Below are positions 1-8,340 of a stretch of 11,403 nt of DNA, one piece after another. The stretch lies in NCBI GenBank assembly GCA_017395275.1, contig JAFPVN010000036.1, positions 1 through 11,403 of the forward strand, written 5' to 3'. A program made the position numbers and the translations under genes. The notes under the pieces were generated by a model. It was not told the DNA's origin, ran no database searches, and saw only the letters and a list, made by a program, of their open reading frames with translations. The first letter of the stretch is position 1, and every line of letters starts with the position of its first letter. The DNA is from Candidatus Methanomethylophilaceae archaeon (GTDB lineage Archaea > Thermoplasmatota > Thermoplasmata > Methanomassiliicoccales > Methanomethylophilaceae).

Positions 1-1120
1 CATCCCTTGAATGCGTCATTCCCGATCGTCTTTACCCTGTCTCCAAGTGTGACCGAAACCAGCATGCTGCATGCGCTGAACGATGATTCCCCTATGTCTA
101 CGAAAGTTGTCTTCGTATCGTCCAGGAACCTCAGGGTCTCGATCTGTGTTCCGTAGAATGCTCCGTTTCCGACTGTCCGGATCGAGTTGGGGAGAACGAG
201 GCCGCCGGCAACGGATGAGGATCTGAATGCGTTGTTTCCGATGGTCTGGACCGCATCTCCGATCGTCAGATTGGTTATTCCGCTGTTCTGGAATGCGCTC
301 TCGCCGATGCTGATGACGTTGTTGGTATCAAGGATGGTTATTCCGGATCCCATGAATGCATATGCTCCGATGGATTCGACGGTGTCAGGCAAAGTGACCA
401 ACAGCAAGGAACTGCAGTCGTAGAATGCAAAATCCCCGATGCTGTACACACTCTCTCCGAGTGTCAGCGAATCTAGGTTGCCACATCCTGAAAATGCCCT
501 TTCAGGCAGTACGCCGAGTGTATCTCCGATTACAACGCTCGATAAATTGGTACATCCGTTGAACGAGTAGGGATACATTGTGGTGATACGGGGCATCTCG
601 ACACCAGTCAGGGAAGTGCAACCGTAGAACGGATAGCGGGATGCATCGCTGTAGATTGTGTTGAGGTACGTGAAAGAGAGGCTTCCGGACAGCGAAGAGC
701 AGCCTCTGAATGCGTTGTATCCGATAGAGGTGATGTTGGATGCTGTTATGGACCTCAGGGATGAACATCCGTTGAAGGCGTTGTCGCCCAACGATGCCTT
801 TGTACCCAAGGTCACCGTATCGAGCGAGCCACACCCGCTGAATGCATTTCCGGTGATGGTGGTCGCAGCGTTCAGCGTCACGGTCCTGAGAGATATACAC
901 ATCGCGAAAGTGTAGCTGTTTACTGTGACCAGGCTGGGAAGCGTGATGTCCCTCAACGAACTGCAGTTATTGAACGCATACGTTTCGATAGTGGTTGCGG
1001 ATTCAAGATTAACGGACGCCAGGGATGAACATCCGTTGAAGGCGTAACTGCGGACCGTGGTTACGGCGGGAAGGTTAACGGTAGTCAAGGAGCTGCATCC
1101 TACGAAAGCAGATGCAAGAA
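1..1120 (-). repeat. Tandem LRR_5 (BspA-type) coding repeats
   Basis: This is the part of the surface-protein gene encoding at least 16 consecutive leucine-rich repeats, recognisable by recurring AFNGCSSL, AFRGCSSL, AFSGCGNL and AFYDCSSL cores. The downstream repeats (toward base 1) drift from Cys-containing cores to AFMGSGI, AFQNSGI and AFRSSSV forms. At DNA level, bases 756-781 and 1020-1045 are an exact 26-base direct repeat, both coding for AFNGCSSL. Confidence 0.85.
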
Positions 1121-2105
1121 CTGTATTGGCCGTTGCCGCCGAGAACACCTTGAGGGTGGAATAGACCTTGGAGACGGTGTTGTTGTTAACAGTCGATATT
1201 TTGTCGTAGTACAATTCTTCCAAGACTGTCATTCCTTCAAGAAGTCCGTTGCTGGAGTAAACGTCGTAGGCCGGTGCTCTGAATGTCTTCACAGGCGTCA
1301 GGCCGTAGAACAGGTACGCACAGTTTCCGGAGTACGTATTGTACTCGACATGCTCCACATTCGCATGGAAGAACATTGACATGAATGGGGGAAGTTGTTC
1401 AGGGTGCTCAACAGGATCAGCATTGGGATTATAATTGTATCCGGGGACGGTAGATGAAGGGTGATTGTTGTCTCTGTCGACGATGAATGTCTTCGTCTTC
1501 ATCGAATAGTTCCACTGGCCGCCGTTGGATCCGAACACTCCCTTGTAGAAGATGTTCCCGTCAAGGCTCGAATATGCACCGCCGAACGAACCTGACAGGT
1601 TCTCAGTATACTTCTCGAGGATGACGCTCTCCACTGATGATTTCAACTCGAAATTCGGAACGACAACATCCGTCAGACTGGTATTTTCTCCTGCTGTGAT
1701 AATCAGTTCATGATCGAAGTAACGGTATTCCCAGGTTCCGTCATCGTCTGCAGTCTTACCACTATAGGAAATTGACTCCAGATTCGTGTAGCCCTGCGAT
1801 GGTAAGAATGATGCTAGATAGACATCATTGACGAAGCCTTCGACGTTCAATATCTGTACATCTGCCTGATGATCGAAATCCACGAGAGTCAACTCTGTGG
1901 CGTTGGAGGGCGAGGTCGCAGTTATCCTAAGGGTGTATCCCGAGAACGCATACTCTCCTATTTTGACGTCGCTGGTATTTTTGATGTCTCCGCTGGTTGC
2001 TGCAGACGACTCGTCGCCCTCGCAGAGCACGATTCCTAATGCGACGAGAGTCACTAGTGCCAGGCAAAGAGATATTTTCAATACAGTCTTTGAATTCGAA
2101 CCCAT
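1..2105 (-). CDS. BspA-like leucine-rich-repeat surface protein (C-terminus off the window)
   Basis: The frame is open from ATG 2105 to the window edge (701 complete codons, no stop), so the C-terminus is missing. The N-terminus is a signal peptide: a short Lys-containing stretch, a hydrophobic core (ISLCLALVTLVALGIVLC), then EGDESSAATS. Residues about 35-330 form a non-repeat region. From about residue 330 there are at least 16 tandem repeats of roughly 20-25 residues with the core AFxGCSSLxxVxLP, the BspA/LRR_5 pattern of bacterial and archaeal surface proteins. Such proteins are usually exported and bind host or microbial surfaces. A C-terminal anchor is expected but not visible. The start has a Shine-Dalgarno (TGAGGTG) 5 bases upstream that overlaps the mcrC stop, so it appears to be the sixth gene of the minus-strand operon. 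The ligand is unknown. Confidence 0.9.
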   Translation of the reverse strand, partial: MGSNSKTVLKISLCLALVTLVALGIVLCEGDESSAATSGDIKNTSDVKIGEYAFSGYTLRITATSPSNATELTLVDFDHQADVQILNVEGFVNDVYLASFLPSQGYTNLESISYSGKTADDDGTWEYRYFDHELIITAGENTSLTDVVVPNFELKSSVESVILEKYTENLSGSFGGAYSSLDGNIFYKGVFGSNGGQWNYSMKTKTFIVDRDNNHPSSTVPGYNYNPNADPVEHPEQLPPFMSMFFHANVEHVEYNTYSGNCAYLFYGLTPVKTFRAPAYDVYSSNGLLEGMTVLEELYYDKISTVNNNTVSKVYSTLKVFSAATANTVLASAFVGCSSLTTVNLPAVTTVRSYAFNGCSSLASVNLESATTIETYAFNNCSSLRDITLPSLVTVNSYTFAMCISLRTVTLNAATTITGNAFSGCGSLDTVTLGTKASLGDNAFNGCSSLRSITASNITSIGYNAFRGCSSLSGSLSFTYLNTIYSDASRYPFYGCTSLTGVEMPRITTMYPYSFNGCTNLSSVVIGDTLGVLPERAFSGCGNLDSLTLGESVYSIGDFAFYDCSSLLLVTLPDTVESIGAYAFMGSGITILDTNNVISIGESAFQNSGITNLTIGDAVQTIGNNAFRSSSVAGGLVLPNSIRTVGNGAFYGTQIETLRFLDDTKTTFVDIGESSFSACSMLVSVTLGDRVKTIGNDAFKG

Positions 2106-2114
2106 ACAAACACC

Positions 2115-3176
2115 TCAGATCAGCACATCCGCAAGATAGTTCCCAGCCATAGCCTTGAGCCTGTCGCCTCCCGCATCGGGGATGACACGGTAACCCGGAG
2201 CGCTGGTATACAGCAGCTCCGCATCGTTGATCATCCTGTCCTTCGCCCTGTCGTAGAAGCTCCAACCCAAATCTATCACTATAACCGAGATTCCTTTTGC
2301 GTCCCCCTCGTTCCTCACGTCGACATCGTACCTTATCTGGTACATGCCGGTTGTACGGTCGATCGTCGACATCTTCGCCACATACGCGCTCAGCACCGAT
2401 TCGACGTTGATGAGCATCGCATATGAGAGATTGTCCTTGCTGGCTCCCGCCAGCCCCATGCCCTTCAGGAAGATGTTGCACCAGAGCATCGGCGAGATGT
2501 AATCGATCATGTTCCTGTCGATTATCACCATGCTCAGGTCCCTCTCCACGTCCGTGGACGAGGGGATCTCCTCCAGCTCCATCACCAGGGTCTTCAGGCC
2601 CTTGAGGTTGGTGCTGTCGGTGGACCTTCTGTAAAGGGCCTCCAAAGTGGTTTTTATCAGCCTGTTCTCAGGCCTGTTCTGGGAATACGTCTCGTATTCG
2701 ACGTATATCCTCTCCTTGTGAATGTAATTCTGTCTGATGTGCTCGTTGAACACGATCTTCCCCTTGAACGACTTCTCGTTGCCGGAGACCACGTGGTATT
2801 TCGACCTCAGTCCCCTGTTGATGAGCTTGTGGACGGTGTCTATGAACACCCTGACGAAGAACTCGAACAGGTTCTCTGTGAGCCCCTTCTTCGTGCTCAT
2901 ACCGAAGATGGCGTACAGCATCTCCATCAGTATCCTGGAGGAGCCATCGTCGGTCTTTATGTCGGACATGTCTGGGATGAGGTTCACGTATGTCCCGTCC
3001 CTGAAGGTGACGAGGCCTATGCAGTCCCTGGCGCTGATGCATTGTCCCCTCGGTGTGCGGTCCAGCCTTAGGTAATCGAATCCTTCCAGCAGCTTGATCA
3101 TGGTCAGGTACTGCTTGCTGCACGACTCGTTGATATACAGCGCGTCCGATTCCTTCAGCTGGATCGTCTCGGTCAT
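2115..3176 (-). CDS. mcrC: McrC-like protein with degenerate nuclease motif
   Basis: Homologue of McrC, the partner of the McrB GTPase/ATPase in type IV modification-dependent restriction; 353 residues, normal family length. Family marks visible: an N-terminal beta-rich part ending in YVNLIPDM (64-70), LTENLFEFFVRVF (99-111), the central block RGLRSKYHVV...FKGKI (121-141), and PENRLIKTTLEAL (169-181), all typical of McrC. The C-terminal PD-(D/E)xK nuclease region is altered. The first acidic residue is kept (Y283-D284), and so is the second (IVID302), but the position of the catalytic Lys in the usual DxK is Gly304 (DLGW). The later D-x-x-Q-x-x-x-Y signature reads DAELLY, without the Gln. DNA cleavage activity is therefore doubtful, though fold and McrB binding may be intact. 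The start overlaps the mcrB stop (ATGA). Alternative: a shifted active site that cannot be seen by eye. Confidence 0.9.
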   Translation of the reverse strand: MTETIQLKESDALYINESCSKQYLTMIKLLEGFDYLRLDRTPRGQCISARDCIGLVTFRDGTYVNLIPDMSDIKTDDGSSRILMEMLYAIFGMSTKKGLTENLFEFFVRVFIDTVHKLINRGLRSKYHVVSGNEKSFKGKIVFNEHIRQNYIHKERIYVEYETYSQNRPENRLIKTTLEALYRRSTDSTNLKGLKTLVMELEEIPSSTDVERDLSMVIIDRNMIDYISPMLWCNIFLKGMGLAGASKDNLSYAMLINVESVLSAYVAKMSTIDRTTGMYQIRYDVDVRNEGDAKGISVIVIDLGWSFYDRAKDRMINDAELLYTSAPGYRVIPDAGGDRLKAMAGNYLADVLI

Positions 3177-4507
3177 AGGTCCGCTCCCTTGTATATCTGG
3201 ATGTACGCGTCAGGGTTCATGAATACGCGGTAGTCCTTCACTATGTCGAATATATCCGGCAGGTTGAACTTCATCTGGAATTTGGACCTTGGCCTCATGG
3301 TGATGAAGTCGCACTTCCTCGGGTCGTTGGCCCTTCCGAGAACCCAGCACATTTTTTCATAATCATCGAAGAAATACTCCTGCAGCAGGGGGATGACCTT
3401 GTTGATGAAGCACTGTGCCAGATCATCCATGGTGTGGACGCTGATGAAGTATGCGTGACCCAGCATGTGCTCCCTGTCGTAGAGAATCTCCACGCGCTTG
3501 TTGATGGTGTCCAGCAGCTTGCTGATATCTATACCGGCGATGACCCTCCCCCTCAGGACGTCGGGGTTCGGCATCATTTCGATGAACTCGAACCTCCTCC
3601 TCAGTGCCGCGTCCAGGGCAGTCAGCGACTTGTCCGCTGTGTTCATGGTACCCAGGACGTACACGTTGTCGGGCACCGAGAACATGACCTTCATCTGCGC
3701 TAAGGAGACCTCAAGACACTCGGGGTTGCCCTTCCTCCTGGACGATTCGAGAAGCGTGATCAGCTCTCCGAAGATCCTGGAGATGTTACCTCTGTTGATC
3801 TCGTCGATGATGAACACGCAGTTGCCCTCGTCGACGGGATGGTCGTGGTTGTACAGGTTGTAGATGTACTTCTTCGTGGGCGCTATGATCCTGTAGGGTT
3901 CGTCCTTGTCCGGGAGCTTGGTGAGCTTGGCGGGCCCGTTGGGAATCTCTATCCACTTGACGTGGCATCTGTCGGTCATGTCGTACACGACACCGATCAT
4001 GTCCGTCGTGTTCCAGGTGACCAGCGAGATCAGGACATCTCCGACTCTGACGCCCTCCGGGATGAAGCACGAATCGATGGTGGACGTCTCCTTGGAGTTG
4101 AGGACCGCTTCGTCATCCATCATCACCGCGTAGATGAAGTTGTCATCGGACAGCCAGGCGAGCTCCTCGGGTATCGCACCCTCCAGCATTTGGGGGTGGT
4201 CCGCCTTCTTGCAGAAGTTGTAGAACATTCCCGGCGTGGGGACGTAGATCAGCTGACCGTCCTTGTCCACCTCCGGCCTGATACCCTCGATGAAATCATC
4301 GTAGCTCAGGGACTGGTGGAAGGTCATGAAGGCGATCCTGCCCATCTTTGTGTACTTGTCGTACTTCTCGAGCGCCAGCGAATAACCCTCTGCGACGATG
4401 TCCTCGAACGGGCGGTTCTCAACGATAGAGACGGCGTAATTCACCGTATTGTATGTCTTACCCGTTCCGGGGGGTCCGTAGAGCAGCAGGTTATTGGACA
4501 GTTCCAT
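3173..4507 (-). CDS. mcrB: McrB-like AAA+ NTPase with internal insertion
   Basis: AAA+ motor of the McrBC family, 444 residues. It forms hexameric rings that hydrolyse NTP (GTP in E. coli McrB) and drive McrC. Visible motifs: Walker A GPPGTGKT (11-18) almost at the N-terminus; FHQSLSYDDFIEGIRP (63-78), a McrB signature; Walker B with VFIIDEINRGN (231-241) and FGELITLLE; sensor/signature MNTADKS (288-294); arginines RRR (303-305); the lid element HMLGHAYF (347-354); and IPLLQEYFFDD (372-382). There is no N-terminal target-recognition domain. Instead, residues about 104-226 are an extra block between PGMFYNFCKKA and Walker B, containing VRVGDVLISLV and MIGVVYDMTD, which reads like a small beta-barrel (PUA/EVE-like is a guess). 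The Shine-Dalgarno GAGGTGATCC (4511-4520) is a 10-base match and overlaps the upstream stop. Confidence 0.93.
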   Translation of the reverse strand: MELSNNLLLYGPPGTGKTYNTVNYAVSIVENRPFEDIVAEGYSLALEKYDKYTKMGRIAFMTFHQSLSYDDFIEGIRPEVDKDGQLIYVPTPGMFYNFCKKADHPQMLEGAIPEELAWLSDDNFIYAVMMDDEAVLNSKETSTIDSCFIPEGVRVGDVLISLVTWNTTDMIGVVYDMTDRCHVKWIEIPNGPAKLTKLPDKDEPYRIIAPTKKYIYNLYNHDHPVDEGNCVFIIDEINRGNISRIFGELITLLESSRRKGNPECLEVSLAQMKVMFSVPDNVYVLGTMNTADKSLTALDAALRRRFEFIEMMPNPDVLRGRVIAGIDISKLLDTINKRVEILYDREHMLGHAYFISVHTMDDLAQCFINKVIPLLQEYFFDDYEKMCWVLGRANDPRKCDFITMRPRSKFQMKFNLPDIFDIVKDYRVFMNPDAYIQIYKGADL

Positions 4508-4518
4508 GAGGGATCACC

Positions 4519-5370
4519 TCAGTACATATCGCTCTCTTCGGATAGCCAGGACTCATCGAACTCGGTGTCGTTGATCTGGTCGAACGTTATCTCCGCCTCG
4601 ACGAGTCCTTCCTTCACCTTGATGTCCTTGTCTTTCTCGGTGTAGGTCATGTCGAAGTGCGATTTCACTGTGATGGACTTTCCGAGGTACCTGTAGGTGG
4701 CGACGGCGACGAACTCTCCGGACGAGGGGGAGTCCTCCTTCATGTGCATCTTGTACGCGCTGTATCCTGGAACCGATTTTATCTCGGTGACGACGGCCTT
4801 GAACTGGTTGCCGTCGTCGGGGAAGACGTCGACGGAGACGCTCTGGGGGTTGGCACCGAACAGCGAGTTGATGTACAGGTTGCCGGTGGCGACGAAACCG
4901 TCGGTGGTGAGCTTGGATATTCCGCTCAGCCTGTTCTTGGAATAGACGTTGCCGACGGTGACCAGCGACTGGGAGTCGTAGGGCTTGTCGACGATCTGCG
5001 AAAGGAAGATGGATGCGAGCACGAACGAGAGGGTCAGAATACCCAGTGTGAACGTGCCAGCGAACCTCCAGGGTCCGAGCAGGTTGTAGTTGAACACGGT
5101 CATGATGAGCCTCAGCAGCGTGAACGCGGCTGCGATGGCGAGCATGACGCGGATCCTGACGAAAGCCTCCCTCATGTGCCTGCGACGGGGGGCATCCGCT
5201 TCGGTGGTGATCTTCGCACCCTCCGCCCTGTAGATACAGACGGCGTCGTCGTTGTGCTTCCTGTAGAACAGGACGCTGTCCCCGGGTTTGGCGTCGATGG
5301 CCTTGAGGACGGCATCCTCGATGGCCACTTTCTTATAATCATCAATCTTGCTAGATCCGATTATCCTCAT
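4519..5370 (-). CDS. Membrane protein with N-terminal AbrB/SpoVT-like domain
   Basis: 283 residues. Residues about 3-52 read like an AbrB/MazE/SpoVT swapped-hairpin domain: SSKIDDYKKVAIEDAVL, then AIDAKPGDSVLFYRK (the conserved PGD turn) and a closing strand AVCIYRAEG. A basic stretch (PRRRHMREAFVRIR, 61-74) leads into two hydrophobic segments (about 75-93 and 105-127). A soluble, beta-rich domain of about 155 residues follows, with an acidic C-terminus (ESWLSEESDMY). By the positive-inside rule both ends should be cytoplasmic. AbrB-type domains usually bind DNA as dimers or tetramers, so this could be a membrane-tethered regulator or a non-DNA-binding use of the fold. I do not recognise the C-terminal domain. 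The start has GAGGT 8 bases upstream. Its stop lies inside the mcrB Shine-Dalgarno, which suggests coupled expression with mcrB. The function is not known. Confidence 0.85.
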   Translation of the reverse strand: MRIIGSSKIDDYKKVAIEDAVLKAIDAKPGDSVLFYRKHNDDAVCIYRAEGAKITTEADAPRRRHMREAFVRIRVMLAIAAAFTLLRLIMTVFNYNLLGPWRFAGTFTLGILTLSFVLASIFLSQIVDKPYDSQSLVTVGNVYSKNRLSGISKLTTDGFVATGNLYINSLFGANPQSVSVDVFPDDGNQFKAVVTEIKSVPGYSAYKMHMKEDSPSSGEFVAVATYRYLGKSITVKSHFDMTYTEKDKDIKVKEGLVEAEITFDQINDTEFDESWLSEESDMY

Positions 5371-5409
5371 TTTTCTACCTCTATCGTTTTGAACCTTTCT
5401 TTAAACGGT

Positions 5410-8331
5410 TTAGTACCTCCTTATCTGGAGGATCACGAATATCATCGCCACTATGGCGATTGTGACTGCTAGTATTCCGATCGCGACCGTAGTCCCTATG
5501 TTCTCCTTTGGCGGGGCCGGTGTCTCGGCCGCATAGGATGCGACGAGGGTGGCACCGTCCATATCCTCCGTCACGCGGAGGTTGCAGACGTGGCTGTCCC
5601 TGCTGTTGGAGACGTTGGTGCCGTTGATGTACCATCCGGAGAAGATGAATCCCTCCTCGTCGGGGGCGGTGAAGTCGTGGGTATCACCCACGGACAGGGT
5701 CAGGGTGACCGGCTCCGAGATGATGTCCACGTTGGTCGGTTGGGACTCGTTCTGGAGGCTGGATGTGGCGATGTAGCGTACTGTTATGGTGGCAAACTTG
5801 GAACCGGGCGACGGGATAACATCCTTGAGGTTGAGTCCGGTGCATCCGACGTATGCCCCGGATGTGACTGGCGCAGATGTAACCGCGAGTCCGCTCATCC
5901 AGTAGGATATCTCCGGGATGTCGGGGATGGTCGCCGTGGCCTTCCCGCTGGAGTCGGTGAGCACTGTGGCGTAGTTCTCGTCCTCGCAATATATCTGAAT
6001 AGTCTGCGCTCCGACGACGTTCTCTATGGTGGGTTCGTTGGCGTCGCTGTTGAAGTATGTGACGACGGTGACCTGGGTCATTCCCGAGACCCTGATTTGG
6101 TCGGCCGAGATCCACTTGATGTACTTGTCCTGTCCGCTGATGACGAATCCCTCGGATACGTTGCCGCTCCATCCCGTGATGGTGATCGTCATGTTAGCTG
6201 CATCGGCCCTCTTCTGCACCGTGAGGTTGGTACCGGCGACGGAGTACCTCATGCTGAGGACATCCCCTACTTCAAGTCCCGTGTCGGTGTATGTGGTCAG
6301 CACCGACGGGGTTCCCCTGTCGACGCTCCACGGGGCGGATGCGCAGGTCGATACGAAATCGAGGTCGGAGTATGCGGAAGGCATCTGCTGGCTCTGCGGC
6401 GTGAACGTGTATCCGGGGAGGTCCTCGATGCCTACTTTGCATGATGTTCCCGCCTTGACGGTGAATGCGAAGGTCAGTGTTCCAATGTACTGTTCCACTG
6501 TCTTCGACATCTCTATTCCCGCGGGGGTGATGCAGTAGACTTTGACGGAATCCGGCAGGTCACCGAGGATAGTCCCGTTTATTGTATACGATATCTCGTC
6601 GGAGTTCACCGACGCGTTGAAGATCGCAGTGTGCGGCATCGCTACGCAGGTGACGTAGTTGTCCGCTATCTCCTCGACGGACCTGTTGCCGTCCGAGGGC
6701 AGGTTGAATGTGAATGTGTATTCCGATGCGGGCGAGGAGGTACCTGCGCCCGAGGCGTAGATGTAGATGTACGCGCTCTCCCCACCGGCCACCGTCCAGG
6801 TGGGGATGGTGTAATGCAGCAGCACGATTCCGTCCTCACCGGAGTATGCGTTGGCGAACCATGCCCTTCCGGGGGTGAGGTCCGCGAATCCGGAGGTGAG
6901 TGTGTCCTTCGTCCTTATGGTGTACTCGTAGCCGTCCTGAACCTGATAGTACCAGTCCGCCTTGACCAATACACCCTGAATGACGGCACCTCCCGCGTAG
7001 TACTCGTCGATCCTTCCCTTGGTGGTGATTTCTATGGAGTAATCGTCGGCGGTTATCGTGATGTCCGTGAACGTGACGGTGTTGGCGTATGCGTTTCCTC
7101 CGCCGTCCAGGTGATCGGGGAGGTCGTGGGTGCTCACCGGTGTGGGATAGATGGCCTCCACGTCATAGAATGAATAAGAGCCAGTGAGTCCCTTTATGAG
7201 AAGCTTCCATCCTGTCTTTATCACAGACAGGGTGACGAGTGCGGTACCGTTGTCGTCGGTGCTGCGCGGGATGACGATGCCGTCCGTGCTGCCCTCGATC
7301 GTGAAAGTGCCGTCGCCATTGGGGTAGGAGTTGTACCACATCGCGCTTATCTCGACGCCCGGTGCGAACCTTCCGCTCTGGTCCCTCACGATTACCCTTA
7401 TATAATTCTCGTTGGAGACGAACGTCATCCCCGGCCACACGTCGCCGGTTACGGTACCGTAGCTGTAGGTGTCCGTATCGAACGTGAATCCTGGTGCGGT
7501 CACGGATGTGACGTTGACTATGGTCCCGCCGACTGAATCGATTGTGTATGTCCCGTCGGCCGCCGTGAGGAGCGAACCCTCACTCATCACGGTCCCCTCG
7601 GAATCGGTGATGTTGTAGTTTATCGTCGCGTTAGCAATCTCCTTGGCGCCCTTGTCCTTCACCGAACCGCTGAGGTGGTAGACCGTACCGCGGTAATCCG
7701 TCGATGCGTTGCCGGCCGCTATGCCGTTGCACTTGGCGGCGACGGAGTAGAGTCCGGCGGGATCGGCGACCTTTATGTCTCCCTGAGTGTAGTCCACGGT
7801 GTATAGATACACACCCTCGGTGGTGGTCGACACGTAATAGCCAGCAACGGAGAGCGATGCCGCTTTGACATCGGAAAGCACGGCGGTCCCGTCCTTCTTT
7901 ATGTCAAGCGCGAGCGTGCAGTCCCCGTTGATCTCGCAGCCCACCTCGACTATGACGAAGTTGGCCGCGCTGAAGATAGGCGAATAGTCGCCGACGTCGC
8001 TGCGAATCTCGGTCAGGGTTATATCGTATATCATGCCGTATCTCAGGATCTTCCCGAAATCCGGGCTCATGGTGTTCACGTTGTACCATAGACCATTGCC
8101 GGTGTCCCTGACCCACTCGGCGGCGCTGAGCTCCTTAGGAAGTTCATCTGACAGATATGCCAGATCGGAGTAGTCCGTGGAGTCCTGGTCGTAGACCTTG
8201 ATCGATACGCTGCGTATGTACGACGAGTCTGCTGCGTCCGACGAATCGGTGCCCGCGCATACGAATGCGAGGGCTATGGCCAACGTGACGGCGGCGATGA
8301 ATAAGACTAACGACCTTCCCTTACTGACCAT
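5410..8331 (-). CDS. Large membrane-anchored surface protein with Ig-like and InlB-like domains
   Basis: 973 residues. An N-terminal signal peptide (hydrophobic core SLVLFIAAVTLAIALAFVC, then AGTDSSDAADSS) is followed by a long Thr/Ser/Asp/Gly-rich beta ectodomain. Segments that can be made out: a carboxypeptidase-regulatory-like fold (about 216-303: GSVKDKGAKEIANATI, then TAADGTYTIDSVGG); a Big-1/Ig-like stretch (about 308-400: IRVIVRDQSGRFAPGVEIS); and, near the end, an InlB-like module with EEGFIFSGWYINGTNV. A single TM helix (about 947-967) and the basic tail QIRRY end the protein, so it is exported and held in the membrane with the bulk outside. Many Asn-x-Ser/Thr sequons are present. 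It is probably an adhesin or envelope component; no enzymatic motif is seen. The start follows GAGGG, which overlaps the stop of the upstream 3-TM gene. Confidence 0.9.
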   Translation of the reverse strand: MVSKGRSLVLFIAAVTLAIALAFVCAGTDSSDAADSSYIRSVSIKVYDQDSTDYSDLAYLSDELPKELSAAEWVRDTGNGLWYNVNTMSPDFGKILRYGMIYDITLTEIRSDVGDYSPIFSAANFVIVEVGCEINGDCTLALDIKKDGTAVLSDVKAASLSVAGYYVSTTTEGVYLYTVDYTQGDIKVADPAGLYSVAAKCNGIAAGNASTDYRGTVYHLSGSVKDKGAKEIANATINYNITDSEGTVMSEGSLLTAADGTYTIDSVGGTIVNVTSVTAPGFTFDTDTYSYGTVTGDVWPGMTFVSNENYIRVIVRDQSGRFAPGVEISAMWYNSYPNGDGTFTIEGSTDGIVIPRSTDDNGTALVTLSVIKTGWKLLIKGLTGSYSFYDVEAIYPTPVSTHDLPDHLDGGGNAYANTVTFTDITITADDYSIEITTKGRIDEYYAGGAVIQGVLVKADWYYQVQDGYEYTIRTKDTLTSGFADLTPGRAWFANAYSGEDGIVLLHYTIPTWTVAGGESAYIYIYASGAGTSSPASEYTFTFNLPSDGNRSVEEIADNYVTCVAMPHTAIFNASVNSDEISYTINGTILGDLPDSVKVYCITPAGIEMSKTVEQYIGTLTFAFTVKAGTSCKVGIEDLPGYTFTPQSQQMPSAYSDLDFVSTCASAPWSVDRGTPSVLTTYTDTGLEVGDVLSMRYSVAGTNLTVQKRADAANMTITITGWSGNVSEGFVISGQDKYIKWISADQIRVSGMTQVTVVTYFNSDANEPTIENVVGAQTIQIYCEDENYATVLTDSSGKATATIPDIPEISYWMSGLAVTSAPVTSGAYVGCTGLNLKDVIPSPGSKFATITVRYIATSSLQNESQPTNVDIISEPVTLTLSVGDTHDFTAPDEEGFIFSGWYINGTNVSNSRDSHVCNLRVTEDMDGATLVASYAAETPAPPKENIGTTVAIGILAVTIAIVAMIFVILQIRRY

Positions 8332-8340
8332 GTGTTTCCC

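Noticed and set aside
187..915. Plus-strand open frames opposite the LRR repeats
   Set aside because: Periodic sequence simply mirrors the LRR coding repeats on the minus strand.
1..1120. CRISPR-like or noncoding tandem repeats
   Set aside because: The periodicity is in a continuous open reading frame with LRR consensus and diverged third positions; no spacer structure.
3839..4645. 268-codon open frame on the plus strand opposite mcrB and the AbrB-TM gene
   Set aside because: Shadow of well-supported McrB; the Val/Asp/Gly/Arg-rich product is typical of antisense frames in GC-rich genes.
4657..6444. Plus-strand open frames of 271 and 284 codons opposite the AbrB-TM and 973-residue surface genes
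   Set aside because: Antisense shadows with low-complexity Gly/Asp/Val/Arg content, no ribosome sites, and clear genes on the other strand.
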